Part shown: in pieces, positions 18,970 through 26,936 of the stretch | Layout of the letters: every line of letters starts with the position of its first letter | Numbering within the stretch: the stretch's first letter is position 1 | Origin: an uncultured Draconibacterium sp. | Lineage (GTDB): Bacteria; Bacteroidota; Bacteroidia; Bacteroidales; Prolixibacteraceae | DNA length: 64,000 bases | Direction of reading: 5' to 3' | Assembly (NCBI RefSeq): GCF_963675065.1 | Contig: NZ_OY775906.1 | Location: 1,838,001-1,902,000, forward strand | The notes under the pieces: generated by a model | The model's database searches: none | The model's input: the letters and a program-made list of their open reading frames with translations, nothing else | Told to the model about the DNA's origin: nothing | Position numbers and translations under genes: made by a program

Positions 18970-19872
18970 TTACACTGAAATATCAGCTAATATTGAATTG
19001 ATCTCTTTCATATCGTAGTTCGGAGTTGCTCCGGTTTTTGTTGCCACAAAAGCACCGGTTGCGCATGCAAATGCCAAAGCTTCATCAGGGGTTTTATCAT
19101 TAATAAGCGAAGAAATTAAACCGGCCAGAAATGCGTCGCCGGCTCCAACAGTATCAACTGCATCTACCTTAAATCCCGGATGCTCATAAAATTCACCTTC
19201 GCAGTACAAAATGGCTCCGTCTTCACCTTTTGTTATACACACCATCTTTATGTTGTATTGTGAAGCAAACCATTTAATCAGGCTTTTCTCGTCGTATTTA
19301 TGTTTATTGTACCAGTTTGCAAAAACGACTAATTCATCATCATTCATCTTTACAATATCAGCTTTCATTAAAAGCCCTTCAACTACCTTTTGAGAATCGT
19401 AAGGTTTTCGAAAATTGACGTCAATGAGCTTAACTCCACTATAGTCTAATAAAAACATGATAGATTCCCGTGAAATAGGATTTCGAGAAGCAAGAGTACC
19501 ATAAATCAGTAGACCGGATCTTTTTGCTTTATCCATTAATTCGTTTGTCAGTCGAATGTTATCCCAAGCTACGGGCTCACATATTTCATAGGTTGCATTA
19601 TTGTTTTCATCCAGTTGTACAAGAACTTCACTTGTTGGCAAAAAATCTTCCGTTTGGATATAACTGGTGTCGAGCCCCGAACTATTCAAAAAGTCTTTTA
19701 GTTTATTGCCTTCATCGTCATTCCCTATGCTACTGGCAATGGTTGCATCCATACCGATAGCATTCAGATGAAGCGCCACATTCATAGGTGCCCCGCCGGG
19801 TTTAGCTCCCGAAGGTAGCCTGTCCCAAAGCACTTCACCAATGCACAATATTTCCTTGTTTTTAATTTTCAT
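18970..19872 (-). CDS. PfkB-family fructokinase of the fructan operon
   Basis: 300-residue cytoplasmic sugar kinase that phosphorylates fructose using ATP. PfkB signatures: the N-terminal GGAPMNVALHLNAIG and the C-terminal DTVGAGDAFLAGL with catalytic base Asp246. The N-terminal GEVLWDRLPSGAKPGGAP is characteristic of Bacteroidetes fructokinases. It sits between the permease (32 nt upstream) and SusC (43 nt downstream), as in characterised Bacteroides fructan loci. A second gene at 46617-47510 encodes a protein that aligns without gaps over 297 residues and is identical at 196 of them by my hand count. Fructose is the most probable substrate from context; other hexoses cannot be excluded. Confidence 0.9.
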   Translation of the reverse strand: MKIKNKEILCIGEVLWDRLPSGAKPGGAPMNVALHLNAIGMDATIASSIGNDDEGNKLKDFLNSSGLDTSYIQTEDFLPTSEVLVQLDENNNATYEICEPVAWDNIRLTNELMDKAKRSGLLIYGTLASRNPISRESIMFLLDYSGVKLIDVNFRKPYDSQKVVEGLLMKADIVKMNDDELVVFANWYNKHKYDEKSLIKWFASQYNIKMVCITKGEDGAILYCEGEFYEHPGFKVDAVDTVGAGDAFLAGLISSLINDKTPDEALAFACATGAFVATKTGATPNYDMKEINSILADISV

Positions 19873-19904
19873 GATTAGTTTCTTTTATTGTAATATGATG
19901 AGTA

Positions 19905-21248
19905 TTAGTTTCTTTTCATTTTCATCTCAACCTGAATTTCCTCCAGCGATTTCCCCTTGGTTTCAGGAAGGACTTTCCATGCAAAAAAGAAATGGAATAC
20001 CATCATGATCGCAAAAAAACCAAAGGAGACTCCGCCGCCAACTGCATTGTTTAAAACCGGAAATCCCCATATCAATGCCGCGGCAAAAATCCAATGGGTA
20101 AAACTTCCGAGCGCCTGTCCCTGCGAACGGACTTTATTGGGGAATATCTCGGAAATGACCACCCAAAGCACAGCTCCTTGTGAAAAAGCAAAAAACGCTA
20201 TAAAGCCCATTAGGTAAACCATTACCCCATATCCTCCAAGACCAGAGTAATTTTCAGTAAAGAAGGATTTTGAAAGCATTCCAAGAAAGAATACCATCCC
20301 TACAGAACCAACCATTAACAAAGTACGTCGTCCGTATTTATCGATAAGAAAAAGAGCTACAAAGGTGAAAAGCAAGTTGGTGGCACCAACCGAAATGGAT
20401 TGAAGTAAAGATATATCGGTTTCGAACCCAGCCATTTCGAAAACACGCGGGGCATAAATCATTATAGCATTAATACCGGCTAACTGGTTAAAAGCTGCAA
20501 TCAGAATGGCAATCATCACCGGGAAACGGTTTTCTTTCACAAACAGGTTACCATGACCAATAGCTTCTTCCTGCTCAACCGATCTCTTGACAATCTGCAC
20601 TTCTTCTTCCGGGTTTTCAGCCTTTATGCGTTGAAAAACGGCAAGTGCTTCTTGGTTACGTCCCTGGTTAACCAGCCATCTGGGGCTTTCAGGAACCAGG
20701 TTTAGCAATAAAAAGAAAGATAGAGCGGGTATTGCTTCCACACCGATCATCCAACGCCAGGAATCGAGTTCAATGGTGCGTGCAAGGAAATAATTAACTG
20801 CAAAGGCCAGAAAAATGGCCGTTACAACAAAAAACTGGTTGAGCAGCACCAAACGACCACGCTTTTCTGCTGGCGAGATTTCGGCTATATACATTGGTGT
20901 TACTACTGAAATACAGCCTAACATTACACCGGTAATCAACCTGAAAAACAGAAGCATCCCCCAGTTAATGGCAAAAGCGCTTCCCAGCGAAGCAAGAAAA
21001 AATATCGCTGATAAAAATACCAGTGATTTGCGCCGCCCGAATTTTTCTGCGGGTTTCCCTATTATTAATGTACCGATTATAGTACCCACAATGGCAACTG
21101 CTATGGTAAACCCAAGCCAAAAACTATTTAAATTATATAACTCTTCGAGTTGTGTAGTTGTACCCGACATCATGGCAATGTCGTAGCCAAAGAGAAATCC
21201 GCCTAAAGCAATGATCAATGCGACGGTTAAAACGTTCTGTTGTTTCAT
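19905..21248 (-). CDS. Sugar-porter (MFS) permease, probably for fructose
   Basis: 447 residues with about 12 transmembrane helices in the inner membrane. Sugar-porter signatures: AEKFGRRKSL after helix 2, PESPRWLVNQGR before the central loop, DKYGRRTLL after helix 8 and PETKGKSLEEIQ at the C-terminus. It should import monosaccharide by proton symport. It is the first gene of the operon and is directly followed by the fructokinase, so fructose is inferred. The promoter of the whole fructan operon must lie in the roughly 440 nt to its right; only imperfect TAnnTTTG matches (TACTTTCG) are visible there. Confidence 0.9.
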   Translation of the reverse strand: MKQQNVLTVALIIALGGFLFGYDIAMMSGTTTQLEELYNLNSFWLGFTIAVAIVGTIIGTLIIGKPAEKFGRRKSLVFLSAIFFLASLGSAFAINWGMLLFFRLITGVMLGCISVVTPMYIAEISPAEKRGRLVLLNQFFVVTAIFLAFAVNYFLARTIELDSWRWMIGVEAIPALSFFLLLNLVPESPRWLVNQGRNQEALAVFQRIKAENPEEEVQIVKRSVEQEEAIGHGNLFVKENRFPVMIAILIAAFNQLAGINAIMIYAPRVFEMAGFETDISLLQSISVGATNLLFTFVALFLIDKYGRRTLLMVGSVGMVFFLGMLSKSFFTENYSGLGGYGVMVYLMGFIAFFAFSQGAVLWVVISEIFPNKVRSQGQALGSFTHWIFAAALIWGFPVLNNAVGGGVSFGFFAIMMVFHFFFAWKVLPETKGKSLEEIQVEMKMKRN

Positions 21249-21690
21249 TTCGATTCAGAATTATTGGTTTAAAACTCTGAAGCGAAAGTATTGGACGGAT
21301 GAATTAAAAGCTTGAATGATTGTTACAAATGAAAGTAGATTTGATTCATGCTACGTGGATTCTTTATAGTACGATATTGCACATGTAACATAAATACAAT
21401 ATTTCGAAACAAAATTACAATTGATGATATAACAACTAATATTCATGGGGTTACCTGGATGGAAATAGAATAAAACTCCATTTTTCAATTTATGTATAAA
21501 CCATTGATGAAATATGATCCCTAACCGGGCACCAGAAGAAATCCAAATAAAAAAAACACACACTTAAAGTCAATACCTTAAGTGCTTTTTTATTTTACAA
21601 AGGAGTCAAAAAAGTCATCCTACACGAGACTTTACCGAGAACAAACATTTTTTGAGATACCAGACATTTATTTAAGCTTATATTTTACAA
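21249..21690. other. Promoter region of the fructan operon and gene-free spacer
   Basis: Contains the leader of the fructan operon at its left side and the 3' region of the sulfatase-rhamnosidase gene at its right. Two similar hexamers, TACTTT followed by C, occur on the minus strand within 110 nt of the permease start and may be part of promoter or activator sites. A 70-codon minus-strand frame in the middle (21351-21563) has no coding character. Confidence 0.4.
21561..21590. terminator. Bidirectional terminator-like hairpin
   Basis: CACTTAA (21561-21567) pairs with TTAAGTG (21578-21584). A nine-residue A-rich run precedes it and a T-run follows. It lies downstream of the minus-strand sulfatase-GH78 gene and can end its transcript before the fructan promoter region. 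Confidence 0.6.
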
Positions 21691-24600
21691 TTAAAACGAG
21701 TTAATCTTTACCTCAATTTCATTCATACCTGACTCCAGTCGCAATGAACCAAACGAGAGGTCCATTGTCTTCCCATTCAACCTAACCACAGCAGTTTTTG
21801 GGAAATCCATTTCAAATTCGGCGACCATGTTTGCCGGAATTTCAATTTTGTATTTAAATAAACTGTTGCTTATTTTATGATAATCTCCTTTTATCTGTCC
21901 GCGAATGGTAGGCACAACAATTGAGCTGCTTTTAAGGCTGGCCATTTGAGGTTTAATAATTGCCATACCGTAGCCCGGTGTTTTGGGCTGAATTCCCCAT
22001 AAGTAACGTGGCACAATATTGGCAGGCGCTGCTCCCCAGGCATGGTTCCAATCGGAGTTCGGTTTATATCTCATATCCCAGGCTTCTATGGTAATTGTAG
22101 AGCCAACTTTAATCATATTGTACCAACTTCGGTTGTGGGTGGCAGTCATTAATTCCAGTGCATAATCGGCTGCTCCGGCGTTATACAGGCCTTCCATTAA
22201 ATACTGAGCTCCGTAAACACTGCATGCCATTCCGCGTTTTTTTATATAATCGGCTACTGATTTTTTATATTCTTCCGGAACAATATCAAAGGCCAGTGGC
22301 AATATGTTGGAGTGAATAGCACCGTGGTCGGTTTCAATACCATCTTGGAAATAGCCTTTTTCTTTGTTAAACAACAATTCATTCATCGATTTTTTAACTT
22401 GTGCCGCACGCATTTCAAAATCAAGTACTTCTTCTGGTTTATTCAAAACCCGGGCAAATTCGGCCATTATTTTCATGTTTTTGTAGAAGAAACTGTTGAT
22501 TACCGTACTTACCGGGGTAAATACAAAACCATCTCGTTCGCCCTGCGGCCAGTCTTTTGGAAGTTTCCAGCCTGTGTCTTTTTGTGCCGGTGGCCAATCC
22601 ACAATATCACGCACACGCTGGGTGGTATCGGCAAATCCCAGTTTGGCCATAAATTCGCCGGTTAGTTTTGGCGATTGCGTACTAATCAGGCCTTCCTGGT
22701 ATTCCAGCTCCATTAACGTTTTGTGCTTTAATGGCTCGTAATATTTTTTAATTAATTCGGTATTACCGGTGTACATATAATCGGCATAAAACATCAAAGC
22801 CACATGCAATTGCCATTCGGTGGGCCAGGTAGGCTTAACCATAAAATACTCGATGGTTTTTCGGGCAATTGAATACTCATTATCAACACAATAGTGACTC
22901 AGTTGATTCAAATATGCATCGGCTTCGTATGGAATACGTTCGCGATCGCCATCCACATAATAGCCTGCAAAGGTGGTAGCTTTCATCGAATACTTGCACA
23001 GATCCCATACCTGGTTTAATATTGGATTGGAACTGGTGAACGAGCTTGTTGAGTAATCAAAATAATTAAAGTAGGCGACCTGAATAGCCTGTTTGGGATC
23101 GAAAGTATCGCCTACCCCTTCAATTTCGACATACCGGAACGGCATAATTACGGGAAACGAATCCGGCAGAGCCACTGCCATATTATTGGTATTTCTCTCA
23201 TCCGGAACAAGTTCAATCTGATATGTATCTTTTCGGGGTGTAACCGCCAATTCAACTTCCTGATAACGAATTGTTCCACCCGGATTTTGATCAATTTTTC
23301 CATCCAGCAGTTTTTCACCTAACCTTATTGTTAAGGTTTCCGCAGCTTTCGGTTTATAGTTTAACATTAATGTACCAAAAGCATCTTTCCCGTAATCCAG
23401 AAAATAACTGCCATCGGCGTTCTTTTTTGAATCAACAGGTTTAATCTTTTCTATTTGAAAGAAATTTGAAGACGTTATATCACCTTTGAATGAGCCGGTT
23501 TGAAATTGTTGAACTTCTGAATATTCTGAAAGTCGGTTATCTTTATCAAATACACGTACTTTCCAGAAATAACTGGTGTGTGGTTTTAAAGGTTCACTAC
23601 CCAATTCAACATCGGCTGATTTATTGCTGCGAACCTGTCCACTGTTCCATACATTTCCAATATTCTTATCAATCAGATCTTTGCTTGATGAAACCAATAA
23701 CTGGAAGGCTTTTTGAATGCCAGCCTCCGCAGGTACAACCCAGCTAAACTCGGGTTTGCTGTCCTTAATTAATGTTCTTGAAGGCTCGCGTATGAACTCA
23801 ACAGTAAGTCCAGTAGGAACTCCGGAATATGGGTCGGCATATTTCTCACCCAATTCATCGCTTTTGGCACGTAGCTCAAGAAGTACATCTTTGTATTTTG
23901 GATCGTTAATGAGGTTATTTGTTTCTTTTGGATCGTCTTTTAGGTTGTACAACTCTTCCAACGATTTATCGTTAACATAGCGCATGTATTTCCAATCGTC
24001 GGTTCTTACTCCTTCACTCGGGGGGATACTTTCAAACTCCCACAGGTGTTCAATTAAAATGGTATCGCGATCTATTGATTTTTTTTCGCCTGATACAACC
24101 GGCATTAAACTTTTCCCTTGCCACATTTCAGGCACTTTAACTCCAACCAGATCAGCAATTGTTGCAGGCACATCGATGTTTAAAGCCATATCATCGATAT
24201 CCTTGTGCTCTTTAACCCTCGGGTCATAAATAATCAGCGGTACTCTTATCGAGTTATCATACATCAGCCATTTCCCGGAGATTTGACGTTCTCCCAGGAA
24301 AAAGCCATTGTCGCCCATCAAAATAATAACGGTATTATCGTCCAGTCCTTTCTCTGCCAGCTTCTTTCGAATACTGGTAATCTCCATATCAACCCCATAA
24401 ATCATACGGTAGTATCCTTTTGTGCTGCGTTGATATTTTTCCGGAGTATCATCCCTCCAGGTCCAGCGTAAACGGTTGAATCCATCGCGCACAATTTGGG
24501 GCAAGGCGTAAAAATACTTATCATCGGCCAGTTCCGGACCGGGCATGTCCATATCCTGGTACAATTTCCCCGGCTCTTCCTGCCAAAAATATTGTAATGG

Positions 24601-25245
24601 AGCTCCATCATGTGTGTGTGGTGCACTAAAACATAAGGACAAGGAGAAAGGTTGGTCTTTCGGTGCATTGTCCAGAAAATCGAGTGCCTTTTGTCCGGTG
24701 TAACGGGTAAGATGAACGGTGTCACCATTTAATGTTTTATAGTAGTAACCTCTGTAATCGTTGAACTGATTGGCCCGGTCGTAATCTTCAATAACATCGA
24801 AAAGTTTATCCTTTTCAGTATAGTTAACACCAAATTTTCCGAAAAATCCGGTGTAATAACCAGCCTGCTTTAAAACCACCGGGTAAGATGTTTCCATAAA
24901 CTCACTACGAATATCACTGGTTTGAAAAGTATACTTATGTGTACGTTCATGCAAGCCTGTAAAAATACTTGAACGACTTGCCGAACAGATTGGAGTGGTA
25001 ACTATTGCATTTTTAAAATAAACTCCGCTTTCCGCCAGTTTATCCATTTCCGGGGTTGTAGCAAGTTGATTACCTGCATACCCCAAAGCACTCCAACGCT
25101 GATCGTCGGTAAGAATAAAGATTATATTGGGTTTTTCTGTTGTCGTTTTTTTCTCTTTTGCCAGTAGTACCTCACTTCCAAAAATCGAAATCTTAAAAAT
25201 CAGAATAAAAATAACGATGGTGACTTTCACTATTTTTTCATTCAT
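21691..25245 (-). CDS. Sulfatase - alpha-L-rhamnosidase (GH78) fusion
   Basis: 1184 residues from the ATG at 25245. The frame is open 53 codons further upstream, but only this start gives a signal peptide (KIVKVTIVIFILIFKISIFG). Residues about 38-480 are a type I sulfatase: metal-binding TDD (47-48) and the maturation motif CSASR with Cys87, the residue converted to formylglycine. GKWLMYDNSIRVPLIIYDPR and WKYMRYVNDKSLEELYNLKDD are also typical. Residues about 500-1184 are a GH78 alpha-L-rhamnosidase: an N-terminal Fn3-like module (SWVVPAEAGIQKAFQLLVSS), a beta-sandwich, then the (alpha/alpha)6 domain with DGDRERIPYEADAY and the C-terminal SDWNHAWGAAPANI block. Fusions of this order are known in marine Bacteroidetes ulvan loci, where they remove sulfate and rhamnose from oligosaccharides. 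Here it stands alone, with no lyase or SusCD attached. Confidence 0.9.
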   Translation of the reverse strand: MNEKIVKVTIVIFILIFKISIFGSEVLLAKEKKTTTEKPNIIFILTDDQRWSALGYAGNQLATTPEMDKLAESGVYFKNAIVTTPICSASRSSIFTGLHERTHKYTFQTSDIRSEFMETSYPVVLKQAGYYTGFFGKFGVNYTEKDKLFDVIEDYDRANQFNDYRGYYYKTLNGDTVHLTRYTGQKALDFLDNAPKDQPFSLSLCFSAPHTHDGAPLQYFWQEEPGKLYQDMDMPGPELADDKYFYALPQIVRDGFNRLRWTWRDDTPEKYQRSTKGYYRMIYGVDMEITSIRKKLAEKGLDDNTVIILMGDNGFFLGERQISGKWLMYDNSIRVPLIIYDPRVKEHKDIDDMALNIDVPATIADLVGVKVPEMWQGKSLMPVVSGEKKSIDRDTILIEHLWEFESIPPSEGVRTDDWKYMRYVNDKSLEELYNLKDDPKETNNLINDPKYKDVLLELRAKSDELGEKYADPYSGVPTGLTVEFIREPSRTLIKDSKPEFSWVVPAEAGIQKAFQLLVSSSKDLIDKNIGNVWNSGQVRSNKSADVELGSEPLKPHTSYFWKVRVFDKDNRLSEYSEVQQFQTGSFKGDITSSNFFQIEKIKPVDSKKNADGSYFLDYGKDAFGTLMLNYKPKAAETLTIRLGEKLLDGKIDQNPGGTIRYQEVELAVTPRKDTYQIELVPDERNTNNMAVALPDSFPVIMPFRYVEIEGVGDTFDPKQAIQVAYFNYFDYSTSSFTSSNPILNQVWDLCKYSMKATTFAGYYVDGDRERIPYEADAYLNQLSHYCVDNEYSIARKTIEYFMVKPTWPTEWQLHVALMFYADYMYTGNTELIKKYYEPLKHKTLMELEYQEGLISTQSPKLTGEFMAKLGFADTTQRVRDIVDWPPAQKDTGWKLPKDWPQGERDGFVFTPVSTVINSFFYKNMKIMAEFARVLNKPEEVLDFEMRAAQVKKSMNELLFNKEKGYFQDGIETDHGAIHSNILPLAFDIVPEEYKKSVADYIKKRGMACSVYGAQYLMEGLYNAGAADYALELMTATHNRSWYNMIKVGSTITIEAWDMRYKPNSDWNHAWGAAPANIVPRYLWGIQPKTPGYGMAIIKPQMASLKSSSIVVPTIRGQIKGDYHKISNSLFKYKIEIPANMVAEFEMDFPKTAVVRLNGKTMDLSFGSLRLESGMNEIEVKINSF

Positions 25246-25324
25246 AGTATATTGGTTGGTTTTTAATTTGCATCTCTGTTTTATCGTTTGATAAAGCCTC
25301 TTTATTTCAGCAACCACAATGGGA

Positions 25325-25361
25325 ATTGGCCAATCATAAAATAGGTAGTTTTCTATTTTAT
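25325..25361. promoter_or_regulatory. Two operator-like palindromes upstream of the sulfatase-GH78 gene
   Basis: ATTGGCCAAT (25325-25334) is a perfect 10-bp palindrome. One base later, ATAAAATAG (25336-25344) and CTATTTTAT (25353-25361) form a perfect 9-bp inverted repeat with an 8-nt spacer. Both lie 80-116 nt upstream of the ATG, in the expected promoter zone of the minus-strand gene. Confidence 0.4.
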
Positions 25362-25578
25362 ACCTGTTTTCATTTGACAATATGCAGCTAAAGTTAAGAG
25401 ACACTTTTTATATTCTATAATTAAATTAAAGGAATGTTGTGATGTTGTTGACTTTTAGCCTGATGTTAAGGGATATCGATATTTCAACAAGCTTATTATT
25501 CGGTTATACAGCGTTTGCTCATGAAAGCAGAATGTTGTTTTGAAAGTTGTAAAATCGCCCCCATGCATTTCGTTTTAA

Positions 25579-25716
25579 TCACCAGTCGAGCAATCGCTTT
25601 TCACCCTCCAAAGCTTTGATATCGGAAATTTCCTGCGACACTTCAATCACTCCTTTATAATTCCCGGATTTATCGCGTACCGTAAAATACTGGATCAGAA
25701 TAAAGTCTCCCTTCAT
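25579..25716 (-). pseudogene. C-terminal relic of a PAS / DUF438 hemerythrin-type protein
   Basis: A 45-codon minus-strand frame includes LIQYFTVRDKSGNYKGVIEV and ends EISDIKALEGEKRLLDW followed by stop. This is the very characteristic last strand and helix of the PAS domain that closes DUF438/hemerythrin-domain proteins, whose usual length is several hundred residues. Everything upstream is gone: the preceding in-frame codons hit a stop within three codons, and a plus-strand terminator follows 56 bp to the right. It is a deletion scar, not a small gene. Confidence 0.7.
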
Positions 25717-25771
25717 TTTTAGTCAGCAAATTCTTATTTCTGGTTTCAATAAACCAGTAAAGATATTTCAG

Positions 25772-25799
25772 GGGGAGCTCAATAACTCCCCTTTTTTTT
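25772..25799 (+). terminator. Orphan rho-independent terminator
   Basis: GGGGAG pairs with CTCCCC across an 8-nt loop and is followed by eight T residues, a textbook plus-strand terminator. No plus-strand gene precedes it for over 20 kb, so it is probably left over from a deleted gene, like the PAS relic beside it. Confidence 0.7.
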
Positions 25800-26103
25800 G
25801 CTGATTAATCAACAAACAGTCAGTCAGATTACCTCCTAATTATCAATAATTTAACGTAATTTTTATTTAATGACTTATTTGTCTTTTATAGAAAAGCTTC
25901 GTAAATTATTTCAACCAACAATATGAAGCAGACGGAAGTAAAACACTTTGTTAATGACTGCGATAAATTGATGGAATGAACAGGATCGGGGAAGATCATT
26001 AAGCTATTGATGAACAAACAGATAAAGATGTTCTTGCTATTGCCAACTCAATATAAGTGGATATTGCAGGAGTTGAGGTATATTAATTAAAACATTAAAC
26101 ATT
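25800..26103. other. Intergenic region upstream of the CHRD gene
   Basis: AT-rich. It contains a tiny plus-strand frame (ATG at 25923, 18 codons, MKQTEVKHFVNDCDKLME) that looks like another gene remnant. No recognisable promoter consensus or structured RNA. The CHRD start codon follows directly. Confidence 0.4.
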
Positions 26104-26649
26104 ATGAGAAAACTTTCATTATTTATGGTACTTATCAGCATCGTAGCTTTTGTATCATGCGAAAAGTCTGATCTTGTAACAGAAGATCAGCAAGAACTAG
26201 TTACCAAAAGTGCTAAAAAGGTTCTAAACTTCAGAACGCACTTATCAGGAGATAATGAGGTGATTCCTGTAGAAACGATGGCTACGGGACAAGCTATCTT
26301 CCAACTAAGTAAAGATGGAACTGAATTGTCGTACAAACTTATTGTTGACAGTATTGAGAATGTTACCATGTCGCATATCCATTGGGCAGCAGAGGGGGAA
26401 AACGGCCTGGTAGTTGCTTGGTTGTATCCGTCTGCACCACCACCACAGCTTATCGAAGGATATTTTAGTGTTCTGGCCGAAGGAGTAATTATGGACTCCA
26501 ATCTGGTCGGTCCACTTGAAGGTATGACTGTAATAGATTTGGTTGATCAGATTTATGCAGGCAAAACCTATGTAAATGTACATACAGTACAAAATCCGGG
26601 AGGTGAACTTAGGGGACAGATAAGCGGTAATATGCCCCAAGGCAAGTAA
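26104..26649 (+). CDS. CHRD-domain lipoprotein
   Basis: 181 residues, lipobox AFVSC (Cys19). The body is one CHRD domain: the opening NFRTHLSGDNEVIPVETMATGQAIFQLSKDG with the strand SYKLIVDSIENVTMSHIHWA, and the closing VNVHTVQNPGGELRGQISG, which is the diagnostic C-terminal motif. CHRD domains were named from chordin and occur widely in exported bacterial proteins. Their function there is unknown, and binding or structural roles are assumed. The gene stands alone, convergent with the GH3 gene. Confidence 0.85.
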   Translation: MRKLSLFMVLISIVAFVSCEKSDLVTEDQQELVTKSAKKVLNFRTHLSGDNEVIPVETMATGQAIFQLSKDGTELSYKLIVDSIENVTMSHIHWAAEGENGLVVAWLYPSAPPPQLIEGYFSVLAEGVIMDSNLVGPLEGMTVIDLVDQIYAGKTYVNVHTVQNPGGELRGQISGNMPQGK

Positions 26650-26763
26650 GGCTTAAGACAAAAATGATCTTAAATCGCCAACAGGAGGCGCAGTCTAAGG
26701 ACTTCTTTTAAAGCGACTACAGCCCCCCATTTGGTTTTAGTCGGACACAAACGGATAAAATGT

Positions 26764-26799
26764 AAAAAACTATAACGCAGAAGTGCATTATAGTTTTTT
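26764..26799. terminator. Bidirectional terminator between the CHRD and GH3 genes
   Basis: AAAAAACTATAA (26764-26775) pairs with TTATAGTTTTTT (26788-26799). The A and T runs form the base of the stem and serve as U-tract in either direction, which suits the convergent gene arrangement. Confidence 0.7.
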
Positions 26800-26851
26800 A
26801 TATTTTCTACGTGTTCAATATTTAATTTGAACATACAAAAAACACTACCTT

Positions 26852-26922
26852 CCTCGCCTATTCCTCTCTCTACTGCACCTTATCTACAACAGTAGTTATG
26901 TAATAGTTAGATATAGGCGAGG
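26852..26922. repeat. Nested inverted repeat downstream of GH3
   Basis: CCTCGCCTA (26852-26860) is repeated inverted as TAGGCGAGG (26914-26922). Inside it CTACTG (26870-26875) pairs with CAGTAG (26890-26895). The whole would fold as a 71-nt two-stem structure ending 15 nt from the GH3 stop. No U-tract follows, so it is more likely an mRNA 3'-end stabiliser or a small structured RNA than a terminator. Confidence 0.45.
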
Positions 26923-26936
26923 TTGCAGGTTTCATT

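Noticed and set aside
21351..21563. 70-codon minus-strand frame upstream of the fructan operon
   Set aside because: Low-complexity composition, no start context or homologous motif, and it overlaps the terminator-like hairpin.
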